From positions 3,466,773 through 3,530,772 of the forward strand of contig NC_033645.1 in assembly GCF_001540865.1 (NCBI RefSeq): 64,000 nucleotides of DNA, given 5' to 3'. Under the pieces are notes generated by a model. It searched no databases, had not been told where the DNA came from, and saw only the letters and a program-made list of their open reading frames with translations. Made by a program: the position numbers and the translations under genes. This DNA is from Ananas comosus. Taxonomy: Eukaryota > Streptophyta > Magnoliopsida > Poales > Bromeliaceae. Positions 1-18,654 of this stretch are shown here, in pieces. Positions within the stretch are counted from its first letter, which is position 1. Each line of letters opens with the position of its first letter.

Positions 1-652
1 AAAAAAATCTGATGTTAGATTATAAATTGTTAGCTAAAGCAATAGCAGTATGAAATATTGAAGTTCCAAATGGACTGCTGTTACAAATTTAAACAATTTT
101 GTTTCGGGATTGAGCCGATGGAGCAAAATATTTTATCTTTTTACCTATTGAGATAAACAATTCCGAGATACGTTCAGTTAAAAAAAGGTAATAAAACCTA
201 ACTTGTTCTAAAACATCTTGATGATGTACGCCAAATCTGTGATCTATGGCTCTAACACGCATCACAACTCTTAATTTTCTTCAATTAGAATAAATACTTG
301 ATCGTTTTTACTTCATAAAGTTTTAGAATAAAAAGAATTAAAAAATTGAAGTAGATGTATGGTCACAAGTGCCACAACTAGCAAGTGCATACGAGAAATT
401 TTAACCAATGCACACAACAAGAGAAGGCAGAAAATAAAGTTTTGAATGCCAGATTTTATTCTAGAAGCTATTTATTTTTATTTATAAGCTTTTGAAGATA
501 ATCCCTAATACTACTAGAAAATCTATCAAAAGACTTCTAATGATAATTTTTTTTTGAAATTATCTCCAGCAAATTTTATTTTTGTAAAAGATAACTTTTT
601 TTTTTTTCTCTGAATAGAATTTATGACTTTTAGCCAAGCTAGATTTCTAATC

Positions 653-760
653 TAATTTAAATTGGCTAAGATAAGTATAAGAGAACTAACTCCACCAAGA
701 TAATTTAAATTGGCCAAGATAAGTATAAGAGAACTAACTCCACCAAGATAAGTATAAGAG
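653..760. repeat. 48-bp tandem repeat, about 2.2 copies
   Basis: A unit beginning taatttaaattgg starts at 653 and again at 701 with one substitution. A third, partial copy follows from about 749. No coding content. Confidence 0.85.
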
Positions 761-1109
761 ATTTTCAATTTTTCTTTACCATAAACTTCTGCCACCAAAG
801 TTTGTATCTTTTATCTTTCTACCATCAACAGGCTTTCATTAAGTTCAGGGTGAAACAATACCCTCCTCCTTCGAGTTCTAATAACAATTCTGAGTACACA
901 TCGGAGAGTGCTTGACGAGATAAGTTTTTCATGTAGCTGTGAAAACAGACCCAGGAATATATTTAACATACCACCATATCTTAATAAAGTTGTGACAAAG
1001 GTTTCCTACAATTCGCACATAGCAAAACCAGGTTCCTCTCAAAATCCTTTCCTTGTAATCTTCGCAAGTATTACCGCTCTCTGTCCTTAGATCAATGAAA
1101 GTTATTGTT

Positions 1110-1110
<1 letters not shown>

Positions 1111-1148
<38 letters not shown>
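1111..1148. repeat. (CT)n microsatellite
   Basis: Uninterrupted CT dinucleotide run upstream of the demethylase gene. GAGA/CT runs near plant promoters can bind BPC-type factors, but nothing here shows that this one does. Confidence 0.9.
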
Positions 1149-1152
<4 letters not shown>

Positions 1153-3087
1153 TTCAATTGTAAAATTTTATCACTACCTATTTAATAACTAATACAATAA
1201 AATAACGGAACTTTTTGCTTAGTTATGAACTTATGTCATCTTCAATGCCTTGACTCAAACCAAACCATAAACTATACTTCTCACATATCTGTTGATGAAG
1301 AATTCGCGGTACAGTGGTACTATCGTTAACATTGAAAAAGTTTTTTGAATAATATATAATATGATTTTGGATAATTCAAATATCGTTTCTATTTTGTATG
1401 AGACCTTCACTTCTTAGATTTATGTAGCTTCTTATAGAATCATCGATAGGAACATGTTTGGTTGAACCTCTTAACTAGAAAGTTTTGTTTGTATTTTGAG
1501 CTCCATGTAAAGTATATGCTGAGTAAAATGATAATTTGAATAAGACGAGACAACATGACTCGAGAGAGAATTTAGAGGTAGAGACAATGAATTTTTAAAA
1601 GTTTTACCAACCTTTACTTTAAAATCTAATTTGAAACCGAGAAATAAGGTAAGAAGTGATTTTAAACCATCTTTCAGGATCCAAATCCAAAACGGATCCA
1701 TAAACTCCTACCGGGTCGGGTCTAACGGATTGGACCCGCAAGCGTTGTGCTCTTGTGCCGACGCACGTGCACGCCTACACGGCTTACATAGGAGCCTTTG
1801 TAGTATCACTTAATGAGAGCCGTGTGATCAACATCAGACGGCCAGCATCATGCTGAGGACGCCGCTCTGATTCTGGTGGATGTTGATTTCATCGGACGGC
1901 CCAGTTTTTATGTTAACCTTTTTAGATATTTCCTTCAAATTTTACTTCTTTTTTTTTTTTAGTTATCTAATCAGTTCTTCAAATTTGTTACCCTTATAAT
2001 TTAATATATAATATATATAATATAATATAAAGAGAAGATAAAAACTATCCTATTATGTGAGACAATTATGATTCTATTATTCATATTCCTGGAGTAGGGT
2101 TTCAAATTTTTTTTTTTTAACTATATACCTTTTTTTTTAGTTTTTTTTTTTCTCCTTCTGTTTTCACAAGGAGGTAAACTTAATTAATTCCTTCTTCTTC
2201 CTTTCTAGTTCCTGAATTTGTTAAATTATTTTTCTTAGGGGGTGGCTTTGGTAAGGGTGGTTACTTTACCAAAGGTTTTTTCTAGGACCAGCTTTTTAGT
2301 GAATGCAATTTTTTTTTTCTTTTTTTTGTGTCTAATTAGGTTTAAGCCTTTTTTTTTTTGCCTGTTCTTCTCCTACATGGATTCATTTGTGTAATTCTGA
2401 CTCTATATATCCTTTTTTTATCTTTTGGAATTATTTTCTTATTTTTGGGGTCTGAATTTCTCTGGCAATTAGTTGTTTTGGCTAGCAGAAGAAACATGCT
2501 CCTCTGGATAATGTAAGTTAATGATTTAAAAGTAGAATCATTATTGTATATTGAATAGATTCTTAAGGAGATATTGTTTGTTTACTGTTGAACTATAATT
2601 ATATTTCCTTGGAGAAATTATTGTTTCCTGTATTGTGAAGTACAGTGCCAGTGACTATCTGTGAGAAAATAGTATTGAAGGTACTCTAAACTAATTTCTT
2701 CATTTGTCCCAGTTTAATATTGGGTGACAATTTTATCTCACATGTTATAGCTACATGTATGAAACTGCTGAATATAGTTTTTTTTTTTTTTTTTTTTATG
2801 TTCTAAGTGCCTGCAAAATAAACATCTGTGCGCACACCACCGATGACTTGTGTGTTTCAAATGAATTTAAGTCTGCAAGTATGTGTGCACTTTTATTTCA
2901 ACTTTAGGCTGTGACAAAATCCTTGTTCCTAGTTCCTAGTTCCTTCTCTTTCGCTTTCGATGCGATGAGTATATTTTGTGCAAATTGCTCTATTCATATG
3001 AATTTCCTCATATCGTAAGTGGATATAATCTCGAGGAGATTTTCAATGCATGTCCTTAGAAGATGTTTATCTTTTCCTGCAGTATTA

Positions 3088-8828
<5,741 letters not shown>

Positions 8829-10500
8829 ATGAGGCAGACCATCCTTCTATGGAACGCGAGTTATGCTGGATCTTTAACTTCTTCAACCGCATGTAAATAT
8901 TGAAGCTTGACACATTGTAGTCATGCATATTGATCGCAGCCTCTCTTTTTTTTTTGTCGTCCAGAAAATAAATAGCCATTACTAATTCAACCAAGTTTGC
9001 AACACAAGCGATGTAGTTTATCTTATCAACAGATTTCATGTTTTTTTTTTTTTTTTGGGCACTAGGAATTGCAGAATTTCTCCAAAATTAGTTGGTTGCA
9101 AGGTTTTGGGTCTCATTTCTCATGAGCAAGCCCATCATTATAATATAGCCCTGGGCATGGCAAGCCTCCAGAGTGTTGTGTGGAGGCTAATCACATAACA
9201 GCATGTAAAGAATAAAACTAGGAGATACTGCAGTAATTATATTTAAAAGGTTAAGATGACCCCAAAAAAAAAAAAAAATTAAATTGAAGAGTAATGTCTT
9301 TACTTAGAAATATTATATGATCATATTTAAATAGTTAGTCCTTGTATATTTTAGTTCTTAATTGATTATACTCCCGGTAAGATAGGAGGTAGCATATGGT
9401 ATGGGGACACTCATCCTTTTTCAATATGCAGCAAGACTTAAACTTAGAACTTAACAACGGAGGAGGGAGAGAAGAACAATAACCAGGTTGATTACTGTAG
9501 AATTGATTATTAACAGTAAAAAAAATTATGGTTAGAAAAAATTCCGCTCCGCTTGCTTTTGGAAGTAATAATACTTTACATAGATCGCATTAACTCAATT
9601 AAGATATAACTTTTATTGTCAGCCTACAAGATTTTTTTTTTTTTTGATTAAACATGGATATACCTTATTTACAGGAGTTTCGTAAAGAATTTGAAAAACA
9701 TATTTGTATATACTTGGGTGCAGGTTTAAGCAGGGGGGTGGCCGTCGCAATATTTGAGCATTGGACAGAGTTTTCCATGACCGAACGAATAGCCCGAAGA
9801 GAGAGAGCCACCAAATCTCTAGCTGTCGCCACCGAATGGCGAAAGAGTTAAAGCTCCAAACCAACCGTGCAGTCCAGACCAGGCCGGGTCCACCACTCTG
9901 GACCGGGGACGGGGACGGGCCCCCCTACTCGCACCCGCATCCGCATCCGCAGTCGACGCCACGTGCGGCCCAAACCCGGCCCGCTTTGTGTACCTTCCCA
10001 CCGCCAACCGGGGTCCCCCTCTCCGGCCCAAAACGAACGGTCCCGATCACATCATTCATATTAAAAAGCCACGTACTTGATACGCTCGATCGATCCCCCC
10101 CTCCTAACCAACAGTGTACTTCGGGCTGAGCGCATCGCGATCGTCCTCCTTTATCGCATTCACCGCCAACCTACGCTGATGATCAATGACGATAATGATG
10201 ATGATGGGGGCTGTATCTGTATGGGGACCGTATTGTTAGGTCTAAACAGACAAGAGAATCATAAGAAAATGGGACTTACCAACATAGGAGTTAACAAACA
10301 TTTATTATTATTAGTAGGAATGCATGGTTTTATTTATTCATTCATCACCATCATCATTATTGTCATCGTGTATATAGTCCAGTTCGTGTATATATATATA
10401 TGAATTATCTCAAAGCAGCGCGAATGATGGACAAAGCAGTATTAAAATGGAGACGATCAAACTAATTAAAATTCATATAAAAATTTTGACGAGTGCTGCA
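8829..10500. other. 3' flank of the demethylase gene, no gene seen
   Basis: The first part should be the 3' UTR; an AATAAA-like signal lies near 8966. The rest is AT-rich with homopolymer runs, then a GC-rich patch (9860-10040). Short open frames in the GC patch give Pro/Arg-rich low-complexity peptides with no family resemblance and are not called. Confidence 0.5.
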
Positions 10501-10557
10501 GAGAGCTAGCGCAGCATGGCCGCGAGCGGTGAGGCGGGCTGGGCTCGGGTCACAGAA

Positions 10558-10765
10558 GGCAGACTAGAGCATACAATAGAGTCTGTCAACGGGCGCACGC
10601 GTGCAGCTGGATGCGTGACGCGACGTACAACGAGCAGCAGCAGCAGCAGTAGNGGCGGGAGAGAGGGCAGACTAGAGCATACAATAGAGTCTGTCAACGG
10701 GCGCACGCGTGCAGCTGGATGCGTGACGCGACGTACAACGAGCAGCAGCAGCAGCAGTAGCAGCA
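10558..10765. repeat. 108-bp tandem duplication across an N
   Basis: The segment beginning ggcagactagagc at 10558 recurs at 10666 essentially unchanged, including the (AGC)n tract at its end. A single N lies at 10653 between the copies. Either a real tandem duplication or an assembly overlap that was not collapsed. The open frames through it encode Ser- or Leu-runs only. Confidence 0.85.
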
Positions 10766-11167
10766 GCAGCAGCAGGACTACTAGATAGGAGGCCACTACC
10801 TGCACGCTTGTGTCTTTGCTTTTCTTTTTCCTTTTTCTTCTTTTTTTTTTTTATCTTTTGGTTTGTTGTTTTTCTGGACGTGTCCGTACGATGTACTCGC
10901 CTCACATATAATGACGCGTGGAGAGGGCCCCGGGATGGCCCTGCCCGCCGTCCGCGCCGACACAGAGGACGTGAGGCCACGTGGTGCGGGGCCCACCCCC
11001 CACCTCCTGCTTTGCCGGGGTTCCGCTCACCTCACCAAAAAAAATTAAATAATAGAGTAATACTTTCCGTATTCCTATATTATATAAATAAAGGACAACG
11101 TCCTGTTCAAGGTGAATAAATCTTTATTCTTCCAAACGTAACTTCTTATATCGGAGAACATTAATTA

Positions 11168-12193
11168 GGATTAATTGCATACACGTACTTGCAAATATAA
11201 TAAATTACAAATATATTTTTGTAAAATTTAATTTTTATAAATTATTTCTATAAAAATTCTAATGTATGCAAATATATTCCTATAAAACTTAATTTTCATA
11301 AGTTGTCCCTATAAAAGTCCTAACGTATGCAAATATATCCCTCTGGTTAGAATCTGTTAGGAAACTATTAATTTTTTAATTTTTTTTTGTGAAATGATCT
11401 TTTAGCCCTCACAAATATATCCCTCCAAAATATTCTCTCTTCCCCTTCTCTTTCTCTTCCTTTTCGGGCCGCCAGAGCAGACTGCGGCGGCGGCGGCGGC
11501 GCGGGGTTGTGTTCGCCGGCAACAAAGAAGAGGGAAAAGAAAGAATGAGAAGAAGAAGAAGAGAGAAGAGGAAGAAGGAGAGGAAAAGGGAGAGGGTTCA
11601 CCACCGCCGCCGCCGCCGCCGCATCTCCTCTCTCACCGGCGATGAAGAAGAGAGAAGAGGAAGAAGGAGAGGAAAAGGGAGAGGGTTCACCACCGCCGCC
11701 GCCGCCGCCGCATCTCCTCTCTCACCGGCGATGAAGAAGAGAGAAGAGGAAGAAGGAGAGGAAAAGGGAGAGGGTTCACCACCGCCGCCGCCGCCGCCGC
11801 ATCTCCTCTCTCACCGGCGATGAAGAAGAGAGAAGAGGAAGGGGGAGAGGAAGAAGAAGGGCGAAAAGAAAGAGGGAGAGGAAGAGAGAAGAGAAAGAAG
11901 AAGAGGGAGAGGGTTCGCCGCTGTCGCCGCCGCATCTCCTCCCTCGCCGGTGACGAAGAAGAGGGAAGAGGAAGAGGGAGAGAAGAAGAAGAGGGCAAAA
12001 TTATCATTTCACTATTAATTAATCATGGTTAAGTATTTTAACTGTAGTTAACGAAATTTCTCTAACGGAAACTAACGGAAAGAACATATCTGCATATATT
12101 AGCACTTTTGCAGGGACAACTAATGGCAATTGAGTTTTGCAGGAATAGATTTACAATTCACTATGTTTGGAGAGACATGTATGCAATTAACCC
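11168..12193. mobile_element. Non-autonomous Mutator-like element with long inverted ends
   Basis: The left end begins ggattaattgcatacacgt. The right end, read backwards, begins gggttaattgcatacatgt. The similarity continues imperfectly for about 200 bp on each side. Direct repeats cattaatta (11159-11167) and tattaatta (12194-12202) flank it, an 8-9 bp target-site duplication typical of Mutator-like elements. The interior has no transposase, only GA-rich and CCG-rich repeats (11500-11990). Classification is by ends and duplication length. Confidence 0.65.
11552..11908. repeat. Minisatellite with 89-bp period inside the Mutator-like element
   Basis: Units beginning gatgaagaagagagaagagg start at 11641, 11730 and 11819, so the period is exactly 89 bp. 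Each unit has a purine block, a (CCG)n block and ctcctctctcaccggc. Diverged copies extend on both sides. Open frames on both strands are low-complexity (Arg/Glu/Lys or Ser/Pro/Leu), as expected for such repeats, so no gene is called. Confidence 0.85.
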
Positions 12194-12202
12194 TATTAAT
12201 TA

Positions 12203-12640
12203 TTAAAATTTAAAAATAGATTGATATAATTTGATATAAATTTAGAGTTGTTGTGCTATCCTTCTACATTAAACAAGTTTGTTTTAAAACCAGTTTTCTC
12301 TAAAATAGGAATAAGGTTTAATTAAAGTCCAAAGTTAATTCCAATTATGGTATTAAATCATTAACTAATCTAATTAATATAGTTAAATTATTATCTATTA
12401 TTTAAATAATAAATTTATTTATTTATTTATTATTTATAATTAATTAGTTAATAAATTATTAATATTTTAATGTGTTTATCTATAAATTAATATCTATATT
12501 CATCGACCATTATTATTTTTATTAATATAATTAATTTTTTTTACTAGTCATCTAACTAAAATAATTTTCTAAATAATTAAAAAGTTAAATTATTTTTTTT
12601 ATATTTAATTAATTAATTAATATATTATAGAAATACGCAA
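12203..12640. other. AT-rich spacer, no gene seen
   Basis: Runs of taattaatt and tttattta motifs with no open frame of note. Confidence 0.5.
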
Positions 12641-12890
12641 TCAATTCGCCAACAAGCATACGGGAATCGAACCCATGACCTCTAACTCTAATACCACTTG
12701 TCAGATCATTGACGCTAACCATTAATCTCAAAAGCTTAAGCTATTAGAAATACATAATTAATTCACTTAAAGCGTACAGATACAGCGCCCACGGATCTCG
12801 ATTGTGACTCGACCCAATCAGCCTCACGACATTTTGAATATGACTCGGCCCACCTAGCCTCACGCTATTTCGAACATGACTCGACCTAAC
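12640..12890 (-). mobile_element. LTR retrotransposon remnant: LTR end plus primer-binding site
   Basis: On the minus strand the stretch reads ...tctgaca then agtggtattagagtta followed by gaggtcatgggttcgatt. That matches the usual start of plant retrotransposon interiors, where TGGTATnAGAG pairs with initiator tRNA-Met. The LTR would lie at higher coordinates, possibly starting TGTTAGGTCGAG near 12889, about 185 bp long. No gag or pol was found. A short-LTR (TRIM-like) or truncated element is inferred. Confidence 0.45.
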
Positions 12891-12899
12891 ATGGCCTCC

Positions 12900-14730
12900 T
12901 GTCACAGGACAGAATGTTGACTCATTTAAGCCAACATATATGAACTTGTACCTATCATTCTTTTATTTGTGGCATTAAATTTTTTTTACTATAATTGATT
13001 TGGATTTTTATAAGCCTTGTAATGAGAGTGTAAGATTAATTTATACCCTTTTTTGGTATCTTGTTACGGCCTATGTTTATTTACTCGTCTTCTTTTCTTC
13101 CTTTAAGTTAAAGAGCTTCTGCAAATTCTTAGATTAACTATGTAAGATTTGCATCACCATGAAACATTACATATATATAGTATAAAAAATATAATGTAAA
13201 AGCAATGTTATATGTACACCAAAATAATAGCTATAAATTTTATATCCTATCTCTCCAAAAAACTATATTTCTCACTATTCTTAAATATAATATATTTTCT
13301 ATCTTACTTTTTAATTCTAAGATCTTGTAAAGAGTTCATATGACATGTAAGATTTTGCACTCATATATAGGTGCGCAGGTAGAATTTTTCATAACTATAT
13401 AATGCCCATTTTTCATTGCCTTCATTAGTAAGAATAGATATTACAATATATTCTTTAAAATATTATGTTTGCATGTAAGCTATAAATATAAAAAAATTAA
13501 AATTATGGTAGTATATCATATCTTATTTCCTATAATATTTTTGTACTTTATGTTAAAAAATAAACCAAAACATTTGTCTTGTCAAAAAGAATTAAAGAAA
13601 AAAAGATTTTACAGTCCTTTACTGAGGATTTTATTCCAATGTTGTAACGAAATCACACTTTGTACATAATACATCTTCGTGTAGATCGATAGCGTATCTT
13701 GTGTGAAGCTCGAGGGACTCCGGATTGTGCTTTTTTTGGGATTTGAATTTTACGGGGATAAGAGCATTTCTGAACTGTAGCAAGAACGGTCAAAAAAAAA
13801 AAAAAAAAAGCACTCATTTATACAATTGGTTGGAGAAATTACCCTGCACAATAATAATTTAATTTGGAGAGCTGTCATTTCCTAATCATGTAGCAGCAGG
13901 CGAGTGATGTAAACAACCACTGACAGAGTCAATGACTGCGAAATGATGATTGAACTGGCGCAAAACAAGAGAGTTGGTAAATGCACTAGAGAAACCATAC
14001 TGTTGCGAATTAGTGCCCTTAATTAAATTTTATATTTGTATATTTAAAATTTAATGTATTTTTTAAAAAATTTATTATAAAAAATGGTAAAGTTCATATA
14101 AAGTTAATTAATGGTACTTGGATTGATATATAGAGTGCAAAATTTTGCACTTCTTTTTTTTATGAACATATAAAATTGCTCTATAAATTAAGAATAAATG
14201 TTATTTTTATATTAAAAAAATAGTGTGTAAATTTTATATCCAGTCATCTGAAAATTTGAAACATTTATTTAGGTTTTTAATACAAAAAATTGATACAATT
14301 CTAATAATTAAGAAAATAAACTTACACATGCGATACAAGTATAGGTTAAATCAAACAATTTTATTATAAGTTAGATTATCTTATTATTAAACTTTTAGAA
14401 AACAGTAATTATTTCATATTATTTTTTAATATGATATCAAAGCATGAATCCCACATGTGAAAAAAATATTAAATATAAAAATATGAAAATATTCTTATCT
14501 ACAGGTTTGTCTTTCTATAGAACAATGCTAATTTCCCAACATTAGCACTTACTATATATAGTGGCAGTTTTTTTGTGATCAATTTGATCAACTGGTGATC
14601 GTATGTACCTATGCTGTCCTTCATTTGGATCACCTGACATAAAATTTTTTTGTACAGTTTTTGAAATAGTTTTCTGGGTGATTCCTTGTGCTCACAAAAA
14701 AGTAATTTGGATCCCACCTCTAATTAAATA
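12900..14730. other. AT-rich intergenic DNA, no gene seen
   Basis: No supported gene, RNA gene or classifiable transposon. Short open frames are AT-driven and resemble no family. Confidence 0.4.
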
Positions 14731-14764
14731 TATATATATATATATTATATATATATATTATAGC

Positions 14765-15092
14765 TGAGCTAGAATATTCTCAAAAGCACCAAGAGGTTGG
14801 TGCTTTTAAATTTTTAACTCTTAGATGGAAAAATGTAATATATAAGATAATAGTGGTAGATAGTGGTAGGTAGTTGTAGTGGAATAGTATTTGATCCAAG
14901 GACTTAGTAATCAAGAAAGTAATCTAAGGACTAGAAACCAGTAAGTAAAAAGAGGATGATACTTCTAAAAGTACTCTAACTCAATTATATATATTATAGA
15001 ACTAGCTGAATACTATTAATAGCACCAATGACTTGGTGCTATTAAGTTTTCTATTCTTGGATTAAACGTGTGGCGGTTAAGATGATGTGGGC
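14765..15092. mobile_element. Foldback MITE arms bordered by TA repeats (family C)
   Basis: Two adjacent arms start just inside TA runs. One (from 14765) reads agcaccaagaggttggtgct. The other (from 15003) reads agcaccaatgacttggtgct. Both carry the small palindrome agcacc...ggtgct near the end. The second continues aacgtgtggcggttaagatgatgtg, closely matching gacgtgtggttaggatgatgtg in the element near 24.1 kb. Matching opposite arms are weak or missing, so these are probably decayed copies. Confidence 0.5.
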
Positions 15093-15103
15093 TATATATA
15101 TAT

Positions 15104-15156
<53 letters not shown>
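15093..15156. repeat. (TA)n microsatellite
   Basis: Long TA run directly next to the family C MITE arm. Confidence 0.9.
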
Positions 15157-15161
<5 letters not shown>

Positions 15162-15709
15162 ATAAATTTGAAAAAAAAATATTGAGAATCAAAATAAAAA
15201 ATGGTGCAAAGTTCGGGACCAATGATGCAATTAATCATGTATGTGGGTCCCACATCTCTCCAAAATAAAGAGAAGCCTCCTTTAGGGTTGCCAAAATCAT
15301 ATATTTTTATATTTCATTTTATAGATTTGAAAAAAAAATATTAGAAACCAAAATAAAAATAATGCAAAGTCGAAAACCAATGGTACAATTAATCATGTAT
15401 GTGGGCCCACATCTCCCAAAATAAGGAGAGGTCTCCTTTAGAGTTGTCACTTCATGTATTTTATAAATCTTGCAATTCATCATTTATATTTAATCATTTA
15501 CAAGTATCGTCGATGTATTATTTTTATTATTATTATCATATAGAAGTTCGAATTGTATTTCAGAAGAATATTAAGCTACATTTCATCCTTATTTAGACAT
15601 ATATAAGGATCAAACATAATTGCCCTCGAGAAGAAAAGTTGAAACCAACCACATCATGTTCACTTCTAATGAGTTAATAAATTAATATTCCTATATATAC
15701 TACCGGACA

Positions 15710-16058
15710 GGAGGTTTATACACAATTGCTCTTCGGTGAATAGGCTTTGGGATGTAAGCAGCTCCAAAGGAGGGGCCTTAGGGGGTCGAGAGTTAGCTAC
15801 AATTGCTTCGACCTGGTAGTCTATTTGGTTGGAGCATAATAGAAAAATCTTTGAAATGAAAAAGATCACCTTGAGTCAGCTTCTAGCGAACTTACGCTCG
15901 CTTCGTGTCCTTTGAGATTCTTTCTGCCTGTAACTCTTCTCTTTTTTTTCTTTTTTTTTCTTTTTTTTTTCGCTTCGACGAGGTCCAGTTGTCTCACTTT
16001 GTAGCTTAGTTTATCTTCCAAATGAATGAAGCGGTAGCACGCTACCCATTTCTCAAAA
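15710..16058 (+). mobile_element. LINE 3' end, 5'-truncated and decayed
   Basis: One frame reads LWDVSSSKGGALGGREL, then LATIASTW, a stop, then SIWLEHNRKIFEMKK. This is the C-terminal signature of plant L1 open reading frame 2 (W..WLERNNRIFE), with the second Trp of the usual WW pair changed to TAG. After the coding end there are T-rich tracts, then the tail aatgaatgaagcggtagcacgctacc followed by A's. The same tail ends the LINE at 58.8 kb (other strand) and the SINEs. The 5' boundary is approximate. Confidence 0.72.
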
Positions 16059-16059
16059 A

Positions 16060-16300
16060 AAATATATATACGACAGCAAAATAAGATCACAAATTAAGTC
16101 TCTCTCTCCCGTACGTTGCCATAGCCACTCAGGTACAAATTCAAAAACTTTCACCAATAATCTGCGTACACATAGAACTGATGATTCATGAATAACATTG
16201 GGGGGACCATGCATGCCAGATGATGTAATGCCAAGCCATCCTCAGACGTTAAGTTGTGTAGAGAACAAATTACGATCGATGCACGAATCACAAGACAACA

Positions 16301-16346
<46 letters not shown>

Positions 16347-18650
16347 AAATCATCTACTAGTTGCTTCCATTACTGGACTGTATCAATTATTGTTGATTTT
16401 GAGTGAGTGATTGATATCGCAGCAAAGGCGCGGGGTGATGATATCATGGTAGTTTGGCACGTTCCCTTGTTCTGATCTTTTGGTACATATAACACACTGT
16501 TTTGTATCTAAGCAGCCTGAACTTTTATGTCGTAAATATATTCGACAAACAAATTAATATATATACAAACAGGTGGCATGCTATATTTTTTCTTTAAAAA
16601 TATATATATATATATATATATATATANTTTTTTTTTTTNNNNNNNNNNNNNNNNNNNNNNNNNNNNNNNNNNNNNNNNNNNNNNNNNNNNNNNNNNNNNN
16701 NNNNATATATACGAGTTCCTCAAACCATATCAGGTGTACATTCTACCTAATTAGGTGCATGCATTTCTGAAGCACGCGAATTTTAGGCAATAAAAAGAAA
16801 AGAAAAGAAAAACAAAAATATTTTTGAAAGAGTATATCTTGATCACTGATCAGTTTGCTGATTAATTACGAACACTTCTTCTGGTAAGATGAACCCTCTA
16901 GCTAGTGATGCAAAAGTAAACAAAAAATGATTGAATCTAATTTTTCCAAGATGAGAAAGAGAACCACTATTTACTCTGATTCTGGGGTTAAATTCAGGAA
17001 CCTCAAATATTTCTCGATATGCATGGTTATGCTCCTTAACATAAGAGGGGAATATTAGTCAAAATCATATAATGCCAAAATCCTATGTAATTGGATTCCT
17101 TCCTTTCAAGCATATACTGAAAGGTACCAAAAGTTGTGCGAATTTATATCACACAGAAGATCGCAAAAAAGTCAAAAATCTTGATTTTTGTCGAATAAAA
17201 TTCCTTAATACTTCTATTCATTGCGTAAAAGTATACAATTGTGCATATATAGGTAGTAAAATTAGTTTAAAAAAGGAAACATATCGCTGGCAATCTCCAA
17301 CATGAAGAATCAAAGTAGAAAGATCATGTTACTAGTGCATACAGATCAAGGTACTGGATAGCACTAATAACACTCAGTGTTGAAACTTAATAAAATAAGG
17401 CACATAACACTGATAAGATGAGGCATCAACTACCAAAGATCACTTATCCAAAACTAGGAAGAAACTGCAAGTTCTCATGCTTTAAACTAATTTAAGAGCT
17501 CTTTTATTTTATTTGCTAAAAAATGTTGACTTAAATAACATATCAGTTTTCACTATCAAGCAAAATAAAGCAGGATTGTTTGAGATTTTACTAAACCACA
17601 TATCACCTTTAACTCTTAACCTCATTTTCTTTTTCAAACTAGACAAGTTGTAAATGAGTAAAAGACCTATACACAAGACGAATGAATTAAATAACAAAAT
17701 ATAAGGAAGCATGAGATCACAGTATTAGACATATCAAATTAACTTCAAGTGAATTCTCAGTGCACATTGAAAGTAGAGAGATCTGATCATTCTTGGAGCA
17801 CCAATATCATGCACGCTGAACTAAATAGCATCATGCACACTGAAACAACTAATTAACTAACATCGTGAAAGCTGAAATAATAAAAATTCTATAATTCTTG
17901 ACATACCGAACTATAATCACACGTACTCCTATAAAGGACCTAACATGGTTTGAATTAATTATCCTACTCTCAAGCAATGATACAAAAGTTATAATTTAAA
18001 ATTTCTTTTAGCACTTAAAAACTGTGAAATCCCTCCAAAAGTTTTGCAGAATTAGCTTCTCATCTGTATGATCTATCAGCCTTACCTGCCAATATGCCTG
18101 TGTTATACTCAACATGCATATAATTAGCTATATATGCAATGACACACCCTATTTTCTACATCAGAACATGATCACTTTATTACTTGTATTTGAACATAGT
18201 TCGGAGTCGTAAGTGCTAAGAGTAAATGAAGTTTAAAGTGTCTTGTTCAACTTAACGGCCCGAGTCAACCATAAGGAATGAAAGTAAAGTATAAAGTAAA
18301 GAAGAAACAATTAGAAAGTAACCAAGTGCAAATAGATGCATATAAGTGCATTATTAGCATATAATAATTTCGTAATTAAGCTTCATGGAAATTACTGACC
18401 TAATAATTAATCATGATTGGTTTTGAATTATATATTTGGATAAATAACACTTGGAAGAAGGACCCTTAATTACAATATGTTTTTTTAAATTTATATTGAA
18501 TTCTTTCTTTCTAATCAAATATAACAACAAACTAGTCATCGTAGATGAGCAAGCAATATCCATTCAAGATAAGCCCTAAATTAAGAAATCTGTGCCCAAT
18601 CTCTTTTTTTCAGTTTAAAGTGTTTTTATATTGCTCCACCTGAATGGTGG
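16060..18650. other. Intergenic DNA with a (CT)n run and an assembly gap
   Basis: Contains (CT)n at 16307-16345, a TA run at 16600-16626 that leads into an N at 16627 and an N block at 16639-16704, and otherwise AT-rich DNA. No supported gene or RNA gene. Confidence 0.45.
16307..16345. repeat. (CT)n microsatellite
   Basis: Uninterrupted CT run in intergenic DNA. Confidence 0.9.
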
Positions 18651-18654
18651 GAAC

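Larger units (their letters stand above)
1..3082. other. 5' flank of the demethylase gene
   Basis: AT-rich flank without a recognisable coding region. It holds a 48-bp tandem repeat (653-760), a (CT)n run (1111-1148) and many T-runs. The first coding exon of the next gene is preceded by a good splice acceptor (pyrimidines then CAG ending at 3082), so at least one non-coding leader exon and an intron must lie in this stretch. A possible leader exon ends before GTAAGT at about 2513. That placement is inference. Confidence 0.5.

Noticed and set aside
9619..9864. 81-residue minus-strand open frame
   Set aside because: No recognisable family, no splice or start context, in a gene-poor flank.
10516..12032. 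Several open frames rich in Ser, Arg/Glu or Leu
   Set aside because: They run through microsatellite and minisatellite DNA on both strands. Composition is set by the repeats and no domain is recognisable.
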